Shown: positions 36,111 to 49,554, counted from the first letter of the stretch. The stretch: 64,000 bases of DNA from Numida meleagris (GCF_002078875.1 NC_034412.1:78482041-78546040); one strand, 5' to 3'. A program made the numbers and translations. Notes: a model not told the origin generated them from the letters alone.

Positions 36111-39100
36111 AGAAATAAAACTTTTTTGATATACATAAAAATGTAATTAGAGTGAAAGGCTGAAAAGGATTCAAGAGACCTACAAATTCATCTTTTCAGA
36201 GACTTAGCTGTCTTATTTCAGAGTCCTGTTCTTGAAAAACACTGAACTTGATAACTTGGGCACAAACTTTATTTCAGCATTTGATTCTTCTCATGGCTTA
36301 AGTTTTCAAGATATTCTGTCCAAATTTTGTCTGCTGCTCTTTTACATGTTGAAACTTGTCCAGATTGCTTAAAAAAATACATATATAAACAGCAAAAATT
36401 AACTGGGATAATAAGCCCTCTTTTGAGAGGATTTGTTAAAATTGCAAGATGTTAATATTCTGCTATGATGTATCTTTAAAGGTTGTGCAGCTTGTTAATT
36501 GAAAAGTCCTCAGTAATTCATCTAATAAACTGTTAATAGATTACTTACACACTCAGTTGTGGTTAGAGACTTTGCTGTTGTACAATAATAATCTCATAAT
36601 GAATTAAGTAAGAAGAGTAAACAAAATGAAAACCATCACTAATTGTCAGAGAAAAAGAAAAGTCAGATTAAGGAGCTGAGTGTTGGTGGCTGAGTAGGTC
36701 AAAAATTCACTTATGAAATTCACTACCACTGTACTCTTTTTGTTTTTGAGAAGTTTGGACTAGCTTCTGTATAGATATTTCAAGTGTTTTTGTCTTTCAG
36801 GATGTGTGATTGTGATTACGAAAGAATGAGGAAAATGTTTTCATGCATATGCAAGAGATAGACAAGTATGGGACATGATTCAAATAATAAAATATCCCAA
36901 GGCTGCTAGGAATAATAATCTTGATTTTTTTTAACAGTAAGTGCACATATGCAAATATCTCTATTCATAAAATATTCTAGACAAATTATAGCAGTGCAGA
37001 ACTAAGACCTAATAAGCAAGAAGCTAAGAGACCTTTCTCATATACAAATGAACTTTAACATAAAGGAAAAATGAGTGGTTTGCAAATCCTATATTGTATA
37101 CATCAATTGATTTGATTTAATAAGATAAACATATTAAAAAATGAGTATGCTGTATGTTTCAAATTTGGAGTTGACTTTTCTGTTCAGTAAGAAGAAAAAT
37201 CTCATAGTCGAGCGCTAATCTTTTGAATTTCACATTTTTAAGTCATCTTTAAGAAATTGACTTGCAGAAAATAATTTTTAATTTATTAAATGGTCTTGAC
37301 AAAAATGACTTCTACCTCAAAAGAGTGAAATGCTCAGAGATAAGTTGTTCTGTTCACTCTATTTTTGGTGTTTATAAAAGACAGTTGTAGAATACTCCAT
37401 TTTTTATTATTCTTAAAACTGAAAGACATGGGGAAGACTGCAAACTTGTAAACAACAACAACCTAACCAAACAGACTAACAAAGGAGTGTATGCAAATAG
37501 ATGTAAATGTACGAAAAATAATATACATAAATTCTCATGAAAGAAATCCTTCAATGTCTTTCATTACAGGTAGAAAATGACTCATCACTTCTTTCAAATC
37601 CAGGCTATAGTTTGGGGTTTATTTTCAGATCTGGAAAGGATTTCCCACATTTCCATCTTATTCTCATTTCCAGCCGCCTTTTCCCTGTTGACGTCTAAGG
37701 ATCTTTCTTGTTTTCTGGCTTCTAGAATCCACTGAGACAGAACAAAAAGCATAAAATGTTGGTGCTCTTTTCTGTTCTAATTTATTAGCTAATATATTAT
37801 ATACTATTGTTTCAGAAAAACTGTTGGAAAAATAGTTTCATCAGTAATAGGACAGTAAAAAAAAATCATAACATCACCAAGGGGACAGGATCAGGTCAGA
37901 ATTAAACTTGATCGAAATTTCAAAATTATTTTTACTTGAGGAAAATGTTTCTCTTTGTTTCCAATCATGAAAATTAATTACATGCAGTAATATTGGTGCT
38001 GCAACCCCTCAAAGACAAGGGAGAGATACTGATAGCTTTCATATTAATTCAGCTTCTGAACCTGAGATTTTCTTTGTCGTGTTTAAAAATGAGTTTCACT
38101 GAAGGCAAATCATTGGTAGGAATATCATTATTTCCATACATTTGGAATCCTCAAGGGACAACTTGTTATTACATCTTCTTTAGAAGACAGCTTTACAAAC
38201 ATTCGTTATGCTGCAGTATTATAATAATTAAGCCACCATTCATGTAAAGTATTTTATGATTGCAATTAGTACTATTTTGAGAAGATTTTCTTCTCTTTGG
38301 TGGGGAAAAATAGGATAAAACAGGTTAAGAAAAGGAAAACAAAAAGATTGCACCTTGAGTTAAGTGTAAGGCAAAACCAAACATAAATCCCCTAAATGAT
38401 TTTATTTGATTTCCAAGTAACCCTTCTCAAAGAAAAAAGTTTGTGAAACATGAAATCCTGAGAAATGTACTTAATTACATAATTTCAAAGTGAATGTTTT
38501 AGGAAACTTCAGAACTTCTTTTCATTAATATCTGGAAGAAGAAATAACAACAACAACAATCAAATGAAGGCAACACAAAAAAAAAAAAACTACAATCTTC
38601 CTTATTTTGCTTTCATTGAACTGACATATTCTTTGAGAAAAAAAGTTGCTTAAAAAAAATCCTACCACACTCCACCTCTGAACATCCTTAAGTTATATTT
38701 TACTCAAGCTTTCAATTTTGCAAAAAATTACTTATTCATGCTGGTATGAATGGAGTACCAGAACAGTAGTTTGGGATTTTAATGTACATCTATCCAAGAA
38801 GAAAATGGGCTATGAAATGGATGTTCTTGATGTATATCTTTGCTGGATGATGTCCAGTCTCACAACTTTTGTTAACTCATGAGGCAGTTCAATTGTTCCT
38901 GTCCATTTTCTAATTCAGCCTAAGACACAAGAGACAATCATCTTTTGATGATTATATAATGCCTCAGGTAATATTATATAACAGGTGATGGAAGAAAAAA
39001 GTGACTGTAGCTTCTCAAAAACTTGAACAATTACATTAAAAAGTGCTGTCTGGAAAGTTTTATTAAAATAATTATAAAAATAATGAAAAGGGCTTCATGC

Positions 39101-39423
39101 AGTTAGGATTATTGGTTTTGCTGTGACATGTCTGACAGTCAATTATAAAGTTTCTATTGTCTCTCTTGTGGAGGTTTAAAACAATCTTGTATTTAGCAAC
39201 ATTTTTTTTCTTGGTTATGCTTTAGAACAGGTTTGGCAAGCTGCCTGACTAAGACTGTCTCTCTGTTATCAGGGACTTTTATCCAGTTCTTAATAAATTC
39301 ACATGTGCTTAACTTCTGTTATATTAACCACATAAAAACACACAAGAAAAGATTTTGGAAAGCTTTAATAACCTAGTAGTGATTGATGCTATCAGATTTC
39401 TGCAAATGGTGGATGAATTCTTA

Positions 39424-39592
39424 GCAGTGCTTTGCTTGTGCAGTCAGCTTTTCCTTTACCCAGCATGTTGCCTTTGTCCCAACCATGAGTTCTCCCGCTT
39501 TCACCTTGCCGATTCTCTTTCTCATTCCACTGAAGGGCATTGAGTGAGTAGCTGTGTTGTGCTGAGCTGCCTGCCAGGGTTAAACCATGACA
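39424..39592 (+). mobile_element. ERVL-type LTR, 3' portion only (+)
   Basis: The end of an avian ERVL-like LTR: TTTGCTTGTGCAGTCAGCTT, a Pro/Thr-poor U5 block with CGATTCTCTTTCTCATTCCA, then GAGTGAGTAGCTGTGTTGTG and GGGTTAAACCATGACA. The same final block appears in decayed form at 62350-62390. The 5' half of the LTR is missing. The family name is not assigned. Confidence 0.6.
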
Positions 39593-41166
39593 GATGTTTT
39601 CTTCACTCCAACCTCTCCTCTAGTCTTCTGGTAAAATTTTTGAGATTTGTTTGCAGCTATGATTTGTGAGAATGCAAATTAAACATTGTAAAGGTTGATC
39701 TGGAACTGAGATATTTAACTTCTGATGTATTTATCTGTCACAAGATGGTGAGGTGGAAATAACAAATAGAACTTCTCTTCCTCTGACACCTTTCATTCTG
39801 TCAACAAAATTTACATTCTCATCCTTTTCTTGTCTTTATAATATTTTAAACTCATGCAGCATATGGATTAATATATACAGCCATGTTTCAAATCTATTTG
39901 TAGAGTTACTTTATCTTCAGAATTATGTTCTAGAGGACTCCCTGCAAATTTCTTTCCTTTTAAGGGATGCTTTCTATCTCTTACAAGCTATAAAGCCCTT
40001 CCAAAAACTGAACTAGAAAAGCTTCTCAAAATTTATCCCATAATCAGTTCGTGGTGTGGGAAAACTAACACAGTGAAATTCAGTACAAACTCTTATGGGT
40101 AGGTAAGGTCACATGTCATAAAACATTTCAGCAATCACACCCTCACACTCCACAAAGAGATTTCATTCATGCACGCACCACAGAGAACAAGGGATTCTGG
40201 CTATTGAGTTCTCATCATCAAAGTTCCTTCTTGACTGATGATAGCAAACTAATCTTTCAACAGGTCATTTATATCTTTCAGGAGTCATCAGCTGCTCTGC
40301 AACAATCTTCTGGCTCAGAATCTTGATTCAATTTCCATAAATCTTCAACCATGTTGCTGTGTTCTGTATGGTTTTCCTCTGGGAATAAGTTTCAGACATA
40401 TGTCTATAGTTTATTTTCTTGGTGGGCTAAAAGGAAAACAAATTGTGATATGCTGCAACCTTGTTGTTATCCATGTGGTGTTAGGATGCCAGATCTTCCA
40501 CTGACAAGTTGTCTGTTCTGTGATCTTGTCAGAGTGTATGTCTTCTAGTCTTCACATAAATATCATATCCCTCCCTTTTACTGCCAGGAAGAGTGTTGTA
40601 GTGTCTGTTATTCATTTAATTTTGTGCTTTTTTTTCCCTTCTAGTTCTAACAGACACACACACGTATTTCTATGCATTATTATATGTATTGCTGTTTCTC
40701 TTATAAACCTCTACACTGGGATGTATCTGTTAATAAAACAATTTATTGCCTCATTTTTAATAGATCTATCTTGTTTCCTTTATTATAGAAATAATAATAT
40801 AAATCTGCTACTCATTCCAAAGGCATGGTTATATGATAAACTCATAGAAAACTCAAAAATTCCTGTGAATAATTGAAGATAAGATGGAAAAAAATGGAGG
40901 AAAGAAACTTATTATAATTATCAGTGCTGTCAGCGTTTTTGTGGTCCAGCCCAAAAGTAGAATTACATGTGAAAAGGGAAAGATAAGACTAGAGAAAGAC
41001 GCCTCTCTTTAGCATTTGCTTATTATAAAGCATAAATATAATCTCTGGCATATGAAACAGAAGACTGGGCTCCATTAGTGTCCTGCAGCTAAAACAAGCA
41101 ATGGAGAAATAGTAGGCAATAGTTATTTCTTTTTGTAAGATAGCATATGGCTACAGGGACACCACG

Positions 41167-41309
41167 TAGATTGTGGAGTCTGCCTCCTTGGAGATCTTGA
41201 AAGGACAGGGTCTTGGGCAAGCTTCTGCAGGTGCCCCTGCTTCAGCAGTGAAGTTGGTCCAGAGGATTTACAGAGGTCTCTGCTAACCTTAACCGTTCTG
41301 TGAATTTAA
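41167..41309 (+). mobile_element. ancient CR1 LINE 3' fragment
   Basis: Matches by eye the 3' end of an old CR1 subfamily: GATTGTGGAGTCTGCCTCCT, GGAGATCTTGAAAGGACAGG, TGCCCCTGCTTCAGCAGTGA and CCAGAGGATTTACAGAGGTC, then a decayed tail CCGTTCTGTGAATT. It is more diverged than the other CR1 pieces, so probably an older insertion. Confidence 0.7.
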
Positions 41310-42470
41310 AGTTAATTTACGTTGGATGATTTGTTTCCTAATGAGAGAAGGATTAGTTGATTAGTCTGTTTGCTTCCCTTCTTCCCTCTGGTAATTCTGA
41401 GGGTTTCTGAAAAAAGCCAGCCAAGTGAAACAATGAGGAAAGCATCAATGGCATTTTAAATTTCTACACTTTTTTTTTTTTTTTAAATGTAGCTGCAAGC
41501 ATAAGAGCACAATTAATATGTTTCGTAAGAGAGAATATTTCATAAAATTCAAAGTTGGAAGAGCCCCAAGCATTACAAATTCTATACCCAAATAATGAGG
41601 AAGGACTCATACTTCTGTATATATATCTATAAGGGTTTATATATTTCAACTAAATGCTGTGGTCCCTTTAACCAAATTATTTGAGACACATAAATAACTT
41701 GTACATGCAAGCAAAGACATGCAGGATTATTCTTTTTATTTTGAGATGTAACGTGAGTATGTTACTCACAATTTCCATTTTCTTACTATGTGCAAGATAG
41801 CTATAAGCCATGCTGGTATCTTTTATCATAGTTCTGCACAACAATCGTACATCTTATATTTCTCTACATGTTGTGTTTCTTAAAATGTTTTATTTTGTAC
41901 TCTACATGTTTGCAACCTATCCTTGTTTGAATGAAGCTGACCATTCTTAACATTCTGAACAAAAAGTTATTAAGAATTCTACTATCTAAAATATGTTTGT
42001 TAGCCCAGGTAGACTGAGCATGGGAAAAGAAAAAAAAATTTATCATGTTTGTGGAAAAAAAAAATCTAACAAAGTTGGTTTTGCAGTCAGTCAGAAAAAT
42101 CTAGACACTGTTCAAGGATTGCATATGTGGTTTAAAAAGAACATAAATGATAATAGCATATAATATGCAACAAATTTACAAGTCAAGGGTGAGCTTTTGA
42201 GCAACGTTTTAACTTTGTGCTAAAAGTTTTACAAGATCTTCGTGTTATCCTAGGTCTGAGCCATTTAAACAAGAGGGCAAAAAGCGCTTGTAAGGACTAT
42301 TTGAAAACCTAAACTTACTAGTTAACATAGACTTAACGTATCCTTCTGACGTGGCAAAAAGGGACTATTCTTCATTCCCAGTACAGTAAGCAAGATATTT
42401 CCATGGTCTCAGTCTTGAGGTTATAGAATTATTGACTCCAAGATGTTTGATTTAAAGTCATAATTATGTA
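41310..42470. other. no gene recognised
   Basis: AT-rich DNA with a T run at 41469-41484. Nothing recognised. Confidence 0.6.
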
Positions 42471-43015
42471 GGTTGTTCTGAAATTAACATTTCCTATGTA
42501 TTTCCATGGAAAGTGCAACAGATACAAGGAACACAATAACACTACTTGATAGAGCATATTCTCAGCTACATAATACTATTTTCAACACAGTCATCACCAC
42601 TGGCTATGCATTTACACCAGTGTTGAACAGAAGCCTGTGTGCTGCACTTGTAAAAATCTGCACCAGAGGAGGTGATCTACTGTCACAGTTGCTACTGCTG
42701 AAATGCACTGCCACTGCCTCACTGTGCTCACATCCACTTCTGGTTCTTAAGTGTTCATCAAGTGGTGATGCATGTCAATGGGTGCAATTTTTTCCACATG
42801 GAGGAATTAATTCCACATTTTTGCTCCATATGCTCTTCCATGTCAGACACCAATTTGTCAGACTGCCCCTCTGCTGTCATTTGTCGCACAGCAACAAAAT
42901 GTAACAGGATAGCGGTGGGAAGGTTAAACCTCTACTGCCATACCACTAATATCCACCTCTGATGTTTCAGGCCAACATAATAAAATAGGAGACATTACAT
43001 TTGAAGCAGCCCTGG
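42471..43015 (-). mobile_element. nonautonomous mariner-type element (-), near full length
   Basis: It lies between TA dinucleotides (42469-42470 and 43016-43017). The right end, GACATTACATTTGAAGCAGC, is the complement of the family's left inverted repeat, and the left end is its degraded partner. It is 545 bp, the longest copy in the window and the best reference for family length. The minus strand holds the helix-turn-helix remnant; plus-strand frames at 42506-42962 are antisense shadows. The catalytic domain is absent, as in all copies. Confidence 0.87.
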
Positions 43016-43017
43016 TA

Positions 43018-46000
43018 TTGTTATTTTTTAATTTTTCTAATCTATAATTTTTTCAATACAGTTTCAACTATTAAATGGCTGGATTCCTGATTTCAATCTT
43101 ACTGTTGAATATGTGCATACCTGCACAAGACAAATATTCTTTTTTAGAGTAGAAGAAAATGACCATGACTGTTACAGAACAGGTAAAATAGGTGTAAAGA
43201 TCCCTTTTGAAGTGTATAATGAGGGGAGGGGAGAACAGAATTGTTCAGAGTGGTAAAGGAGTACATGCATACATGCACGTACATATGCATATGCATCCTC
43301 TCAGTAGTCACAAATATGCATAAAGTTAGTGGCTGTTTGAATGGAATATCAACAAGACCTTTGAATTTCAGAGTATTTTCTTTCTGACAGTGCCTCAGGA
43401 AGATTACATTTCTGAGGAACGCGCAGTATCAATGGCATGTAGCTGGCTATTGAAAGATGTTTATTTTAATGGTGTTACCCAATGCTGCTTATAGCAATGA
43501 AAATCTATCTGGTATTATGTTTGGAAATGGTAGGATTTTGTGAATAAAAGTAGCCTTATGTTGATTTACAATTGTTTCAACAGCTAGACGTTACATTTCT
43601 GCATTACAATCTAAAAGAAGTGCTTTTCTCTGTTATCAGGATTTCTTTTTTTTTTTTTTTTGCTTTACATCAGTAAGGCTGCAGACGCCCTCAGCAATGC
43701 AAGAAAGGAAGAGGTTAAGCAGATGTAGTCCTTGGAAATACTAATTTACTACTTTCCATCACAACTTAACTGTTCACTTGCTTCATTGTAATAGCTGGGA
43801 ATGGGATAAGTGATCAAAAATTTTCTTTCAGATACTGCAAGCTTATTCTTTCAACACTCACCTATTTCCTATGTTGTCCAGGAGGTATATATATTCTTCT
43901 CTTCTCCTTAGTATACACAGACTTTTGTAGATCTTTGTTAACACAGTGATCCTGCCAAAGAGTCAGGTCTGAGCCATTTGTTGTCTTGAGGACTCAGGAA
44001 GGATTTCGAAGATTTTTCTTCCCTCTCCCCTTTGTAATCGCATAGCAGTGGCCTTAGCAATGTTGTACAGAAAAGATAAATTACTTTTTCTACTTTCATC
44101 TGATTCTTTCAGGTGTTTAGTGTAATCACTGGAATCATTTATTCTACATAATACAGAGTTTGTGTTTTCCAAGATAATATCCTCAGGTATTACCAACTAG
44201 ATGATTATTCCTCAAAATTTCCCTCAGAACTTCACAATATAACCTGAATTCTCACTTCTCATATGCATTTGATTCTACTTAAATTCAGTTTATTGGATTC
44301 AAGCCATTTAGCCAAGAGATTAAGACTATGATAGCAATATCTTGCTCTCTTAATTTTTTTATTTCCCCCTAGTTGCTGTCATCAGGGATTTTTATTATAA
44401 AATATCTTTAAATCATCAGTCTAGATCACTGATAAAAGAATATTAGTGTCATATCTTATGACACTTCTTGAAATACTCCATTAGATTATGCTATGCACAT
44501 TCCTATCTCACCATTAGCTATGACAATTTAAGATGTCATATACATTGTATCAGACATAAAAATCAGAATTCTCTCCAGTGGGAGATAAACGCGCTGTAAA
44601 ATCGTTTCAGAGAAGAGCAGCTGCTAATTAGAAGAAGGAAAGACTGAACTATCAATAATTTTTACAGAGATATAAATAAAAGTTATGTTGTTTGAATGTT
44701 TATTTGTGTTGGTAGATTTTATTCACCATTTTCTATACATGAAACCAGAACAATCTACCTCTGTACTCAGATTAGAAACTAATGTATTCTGAGCTATGAA
44801 CAGATAATTCTAGGATTTGAATTTCCAAATAAAAGAGAATTTTGTTATCTTAGAATACACAGAAGCAGAACATACACAACTCAATGAAATCCCACTAAGA
44901 GAAGAAGGGGAAAATGAAGATAAATATTGTCTGTCTTGCAAAAATTCAGATGGGAAGAAGTAGGAAGGCAGCTGCAGCTAATGTACCTGGTGTTTCCTCT
45001 CCAGTTCCTTTATTACCTTAATTTAAAATGAGTTTAGTGCTAATAAAGTTTCTAAGCAAAACAAAGTTTCAGCTTACAGACAGAAGTTTGATTCTCTAAG
45101 GAAAAACACTGATGACTGCACAGGATCCAGCCCTCTGTTCAAGCAAAGAATTAGATTATTTATAGAACGTTAGCTTTTTCTGCTGCAGAGAGTTGTAAAC
45201 AAGCATCTTTCTTGGCTTCACCTACTCACCTTTGTTTTATGCATAGGGAGTTTAGTAATTATATCTGCTGTGTAAGGGAAATAAGGATATCCTCCCCTCT
45301 GTGGCTGTATTTTTTCAGTATGTGTCTGGATGGGAAATAAATAATTTCAATGGAATTCAGTGGAAAACCTGATGTTGACATTACAATGTTCAAGAGATTG
45401 CAATTTTCAACAAATTTAAGCAGGTAATTGTGTTAACCTGTAAAGAGATAAGATTTCTAAACTCAATCTTTTCCATATCAAATTATTATTGTTAATAATG
45501 GTAATAATTTTGTCTTGCAGCTAATGCATTTTTGCATAAGGGCATCCAGTGCGACCTTTCCCAAATGTCAGCAGTAATATTTAATGTGAATATGCTTCAC
45601 AGACACTTTAAACACTCGTATAATTTTTAATATTAAAAAGTAATAATCTTGGTATTTGTACTCAAAATGTCACTGAATATTGCACGAACAGTGATCATGT
45701 TGGCTTAATAGGAATATGTGTTTCCAAACCCAGATATTATCAGATAGCTTAAGAAATTGATATAGAGGAGGATTGTTGCTGTTTACATATGTATTTTTTA
45801 ATAACTGTGTTTAAAAACACTTTCTTCTTTTGTAAATAATTAGGTCTTCAGGATTTGTCTTAAATGATTAAATGATAATATGTAAAAGGGAAAAGAAAAT
45901 ACTAGTTTCTTCTATTAATGATGATCTATCAATGTTTAGATTCCAAAACATCCTAGGAATAACTACATTGGAGATCATAGCCAGTGCAAAAAACCTCAAA

Positions 46001-46125
46001 TTTTAGGAATCTATTTTTTAGGTATTAAGGCAATCCAAACAATCAGAAACCTCAAGTGGTGATCAGAAAAAAAAAATAAAAAATAAAAACAACTTGAACT
46101 GATAAGATACTTATGCTGAATGAAT
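43018..46125. other. no gene recognised
   Basis: AT-rich DNA with a T run at 43647-43662. The minus-strand frame 43963-44196 has no recognised domain. Confidence 0.55.
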
Positions 46126-46130
46126 AGGAA

Positions 46131-46643
46131 TGTCATGGTTTTGTGATTTTCGGTTATTGGTATTCCACATCATAACATCATGTAGTGGACATACCTAGTT
46201 CTCAGAAGAGAAGGACTACTACATTCCCCATGGTACTTTGTTCCTCTGTTACCATTTCCGGACAGAGGGAAAAGATAAAAACTTGCAGATCACAAGACCT
46301 CGTCCCTTCTTTCCGCCTGTCTCTCGTCCTGGCAGCACCTCGCTCTCCAGCCGTCTTATCGTCGGTAGTAGAGTAAGGCCTACCTTGACTTTGGACATTC
46401 TTTCTCTCTGTACTGGATTTATCAGCTTAAATTGTAATTATATTGTATTATAGTGTGTTGTTTTGCATTCCGATATCTTATTTAGTAAATTAGTTTGTTT
46501 CTCCTCAGATTGTTGCCGCTGTTCTTTGCTCTCAGGGCCATCTCCTTACCATTTTTCCCTTTACTCTTTCCCAGGGTGTGGGCCCATGGGTCCCCTGTCC
46601 CATTCATCACGGAACCGGGTCAAACGCCCGTAAACCGTTGACA
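46131..46643 (+). mobile_element. solo LTR, ERVL-like family C (+)
   Basis: It starts TGTCATGGTTTTGTGATTTT and ends CCGTTGACA, flanked by a perfect 5-bp duplication AGGAA (46126-46130 and 46644-46648). Five bp fits ERVL-type integration. Inside are CCACATCATAACATCATG, a TATA-like GATAAAAA near 46271 and an AT-rich R/U5 with ATTATATTGTATTATAGTG. It is 513 bp. Two more copies are at 53913 (minus) and 58617 (plus). It lacks about 45 bp present in the 58617 copy next to GATCACGTAGTG. No internal genes. Confidence 0.88.
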
Positions 46644-46648
46644 AGGAA

Positions 46649-47133
46649 CTATCACTAATGTGCTATATGCTTGGAAAAAGAATGGGTTCTGGAGTCAGAT
46701 CTCCTGAAAATCTTTTCCATTCACATTGTCTTAAATCCTAGAATTGCCTTCCAATTGAATAATACTACAAACACTATTTTCTACAGTTCAAAGTGACCTG
46801 CTAAATCCCTTGAAATCTTGTATTTTGAACGAACAGCATTTTCTTGTATTCAGAGATATTAGCAGAAAATGGGAGATCTTTAAACTCTTCCTCAGATTTA
46901 GTAACTGTAAGCACAGATATACAGAGGAAATCTGCATCTGTTGGGTTAGGAGAAAGAAAAAACAGACCTGACCATGAGGAAAAGGAATAATAAAAGGGAT
47001 AAGCCTCAAGCCTACTGTAGCTCAATTTCTAAGGATGTTGACTATAAGACTCAAACATGCAAAACTTTGAGATTATTTGCACTTTTATACTGAGATTAGA
47101 GAAAGAATAATACACGGATTAAACAAAACAGAA
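46649..47133. other. no gene recognised
   Basis: AT-rich spacer between an ERVL-like LTR and a CR1. Two overlapping minus frames (46788-47025) have no recognised domain. Confidence 0.6.
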
Positions 47134-47681
47134 ATCATGATAGAATGGCCTCGGTTGAAAAGAACCTCAGAGATCATCTAGTTTCAACCCCCCTGCTGTG
47201 GGCAGGGTTGCCAACCGCTAGACCAGGCTGCCCAGAGCCACGTCCAGTCTGGCCTTGAATGCCTCCAGGAACAGGGCATCCACAGCCTCCCTGGGTAACC
47301 TGTTCCAGCGCGTCACCACCCTCTGAGTGAAAAACTTCCTCCTAATATCTAACCTAAATCTCCCCTGTCTCAGTTTAAAACCATTCCCCCTTGTCCTATC
47401 ACTATCCACCCTGGTAAACAGTCATACCCCCTCCATTTTATATGCTCCCTTCAAGTATTGGAAGGCCACAATAAGGTCTCCCCAGAGCCTTCTCTTCTCC
47501 ATGCTAAACAAGCCCAGTTCCCTCAACCTTACTTCATAGGAGAGGTGCTCCATCCCTCTGATCATCCTGGTGGCCCTCCTCTGAACTCGTTCCAAGAGCT
47601 CCGCGTCTTTTTTGTACTGGGGGTCCCAGGCCTGGATGCAGTACTCCAGATGGGGCCTCACAAGAGCTGAGTAGAGGGGGA
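47134..47681 (-). mobile_element. CR1 LINE, 5'-truncated, young-looking (-)
   Basis: It runs from the decayed tail ATCATGATAGAATGG through the 3' UTR into ORF2. Minus-strand frames read [20 protein letters not shown] and [18 protein letters not shown], the C-terminal end of the CR1 protein. An in-frame TGA (complement of 47422-47424) separates them. Over about 240 bases it differs from the 54669 copy at roughly five positions, so both are recent members of one subfamily. Truncated at the LYSAL region. Confidence 0.93.
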
Positions 47682-47890
47682 TATAAATAAAATAAATAAG
47701 AACAAATAAAAATACTACTTAGAGCAAGAATATAGAGTCACATTTCTCCTTCTTTGTGAGCGCTCTTACTACCACTTAACACTATTATTCACTTATCTGT
47801 ATTGAATTCCACTATTCTGCAAAGAATAACTTAATTCTGTTGAAGAGAGAAACTGCCTAGCAATTCCTAGAAGTGCCTGTGTATATTTTA

Positions 47891-48080
47891 TTCAGAGGTG
47901 AGGCACTGCTATATGATGCCCAGAGAAGTTTTGAATGGCTCATCCCTAGTGATGTTCAAGGTCAGGTTGGCAGCCTGATCTACTGGTTAGCAATCCTACC
48001 CACAGCAGGGGAATGCGGAATTAAATGATATTTAAGGTCCCTTCTAACCCCAGCCATTCTACAATTCTATGTTCCTATGA
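47891..48080 (+). mobile_element. CR1 LINE 3' fragment (+)
   Basis: GAGGCACTGCTATATGATGC, GTGATGTTCAAGGTCAGGTT, CCTGATCTACTGGTTAGCAA and TTCTAACCCCAGCCATTCTA, then a tail with ATTCTATG. Moderately diverged and about 190 bp. Confidence 0.85.
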
Positions 48081-48110
48081 AATTAGTTTCAATGTAAGAA
48101 GATCAGAAAT

Positions 48111-48492
48111 GAATCATACAATCATTTGAGTTGGAAAGGACCCTAAAAGGTCATCTAGTCTAACTCCCCTGCAATGAACAGGGATGTCTACAGCTAGATA
48201 AGGTTGTGCAGTGCCCCGTCCAACCTCACCTTGAATATCTCCAAGGATGGGCATCCACCACCTCTCTGGGCAACCTGTTCCAGTTCCTCACCATTCTTAT
48301 CATAAAAAAGAACTTTCTTACATCCAGTCTAAATCTCCCCTCTTTTAGCTTAAAACCCTGCACAAGAGTCTGTCCCCCTCTTTCTTATAGCCCCACTTTA
48401 GGTACTGAAAGGCTGCTCTCCGGTCTCTTCAGGCTGAACAGTCTCTGCTCTCTTGTCTTACCCTTGTAGGAGAGACATTCCATCCACTGAGA
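48111..48492 (-). mobile_element. CR1 LINE 3' fragment (-)
   Basis: Opens GAATCATACAATCATTTGAG and continues GGTCATCTAGTCTAACTCCC, CCTGCAATGAACAGGGATGT and CTGGGCAACCTGTTCCAGTT into the ORF2 end. The same subfamily as the copy at 3271. It lies back-to-back with the plus-strand CR1 at 47891, tail to tail and about 30 bp apart. Confidence 0.88.
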
Positions 48493-48879
48493 GACATTCC
48501 ATAGAACAAAACATGTTCTATGACTCTGTCTGGCATATTGCATACACAAGAAATAATATCAAATAATAAATTTTAAAGATTTCTGCAAAATAGATTTGAA
48601 ATTTACTAAATGATAAATCAAATTTATAGGAGAGAAAGTATAGCACGTTAAGAAAAGGGCAAATAAAACCTTGAACTTATTATGTCAGAGAAGGTGCGAA
48701 CATTGATCGAGATCCCAGAAGCAGTTATCTCCCAAGAGATGCTAGTGGAAATGGAAACAGAAATTAGAAAAGCCTACAGAATACTTTTATTTAAGAAGAA
48801 GCCCTGGGACACAGCAGGAAATTAAAGACCAAATAGTAAAACTTCAATTTGTAAGAAGGTATTAGGAATTATTTTAAAC

Positions 48880-49140
48880 TACCAGGTTGGAAAATGCTTA
48901 GAAAAGTGCAGCTTGATTAAAGGAACTTGGAATAGGAAAGTTATGCCCTACTAATTTGTTAGTTCTGTGAGAGTATCAATGGCAGACAAAGGAACTGCAG
49001 CGTAGATATTGTACTTAAGGGTTGCTCAGGAAGATTTTTAATATCAGAGGTTGTATAAGGTGCCAAATTATTGAATAGAAGAAACCCTGGCATATTAATT
49101 TAAAAGGAAATAACTAAAAGAGGACAGAAAACAAGCCACT
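48880..49140 (+). mobile_element. probable ancient CR1-like LINE fragment (+)
   Basis: Phrases such as AAAGGAACTTGGAATAGGAA, AGTTATGCCCTACTAATTTG and GAGAGTATCAATGGCAGACA, then TATTGTACTTAAGG, resemble the reverse-transcriptase part of old CR1-like LINEs (around the segment preceding the catalytic FADD). The match is loose and no frame survives. It could extend upstream to about 48650. Confidence 0.4.
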
Positions 49141-49554
49141 AAAAACCAGGAAAAATATTGTTTGAGAAAAAACAGAAGAAATATGATTCTGTAGAAATAA
49201 TTACCACATAATTGTCTAAAAATATTTGGTTGAGGATGAGATAACACAAAGGAATTGCACATTCTTTAAATAAAAGTAAGGTCCAAAATTTAATAAACTG
49301 TCTTAAAATACAAACTTTTGTTCTGTATTGCACATTTTTTCCTCCAAGTTCAAACAGAGCAGCAAAACAGTGATGAAAGTAGAGTCCATCTTTCTTAGTG
49401 ATACTCTTTTAAATATGTTATCTACAGTATGATATAGAAGCACAAACAGGTGTGCTTTAGGTTTTGGTAAGGGTTATAAATATCAGTGTAGATCACAAAA
49501 AAATAAAATTCACTGTTCAGAAAGTTACGTTCTTCTGCATGTTCCTAGCCAGAA

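Larger units (their letters stand above)
34729..41166. other. mostly no recognised features
   Basis: AT-rich DNA. It holds a GC-richer block at 35590-36090 and an LTR fragment at 39424-39592, listed separately. Otherwise only short A or T runs. Open frames at 37993-38247, 39753-40016 and 40520-40876 have no recognised domain. Confidence 0.5.
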
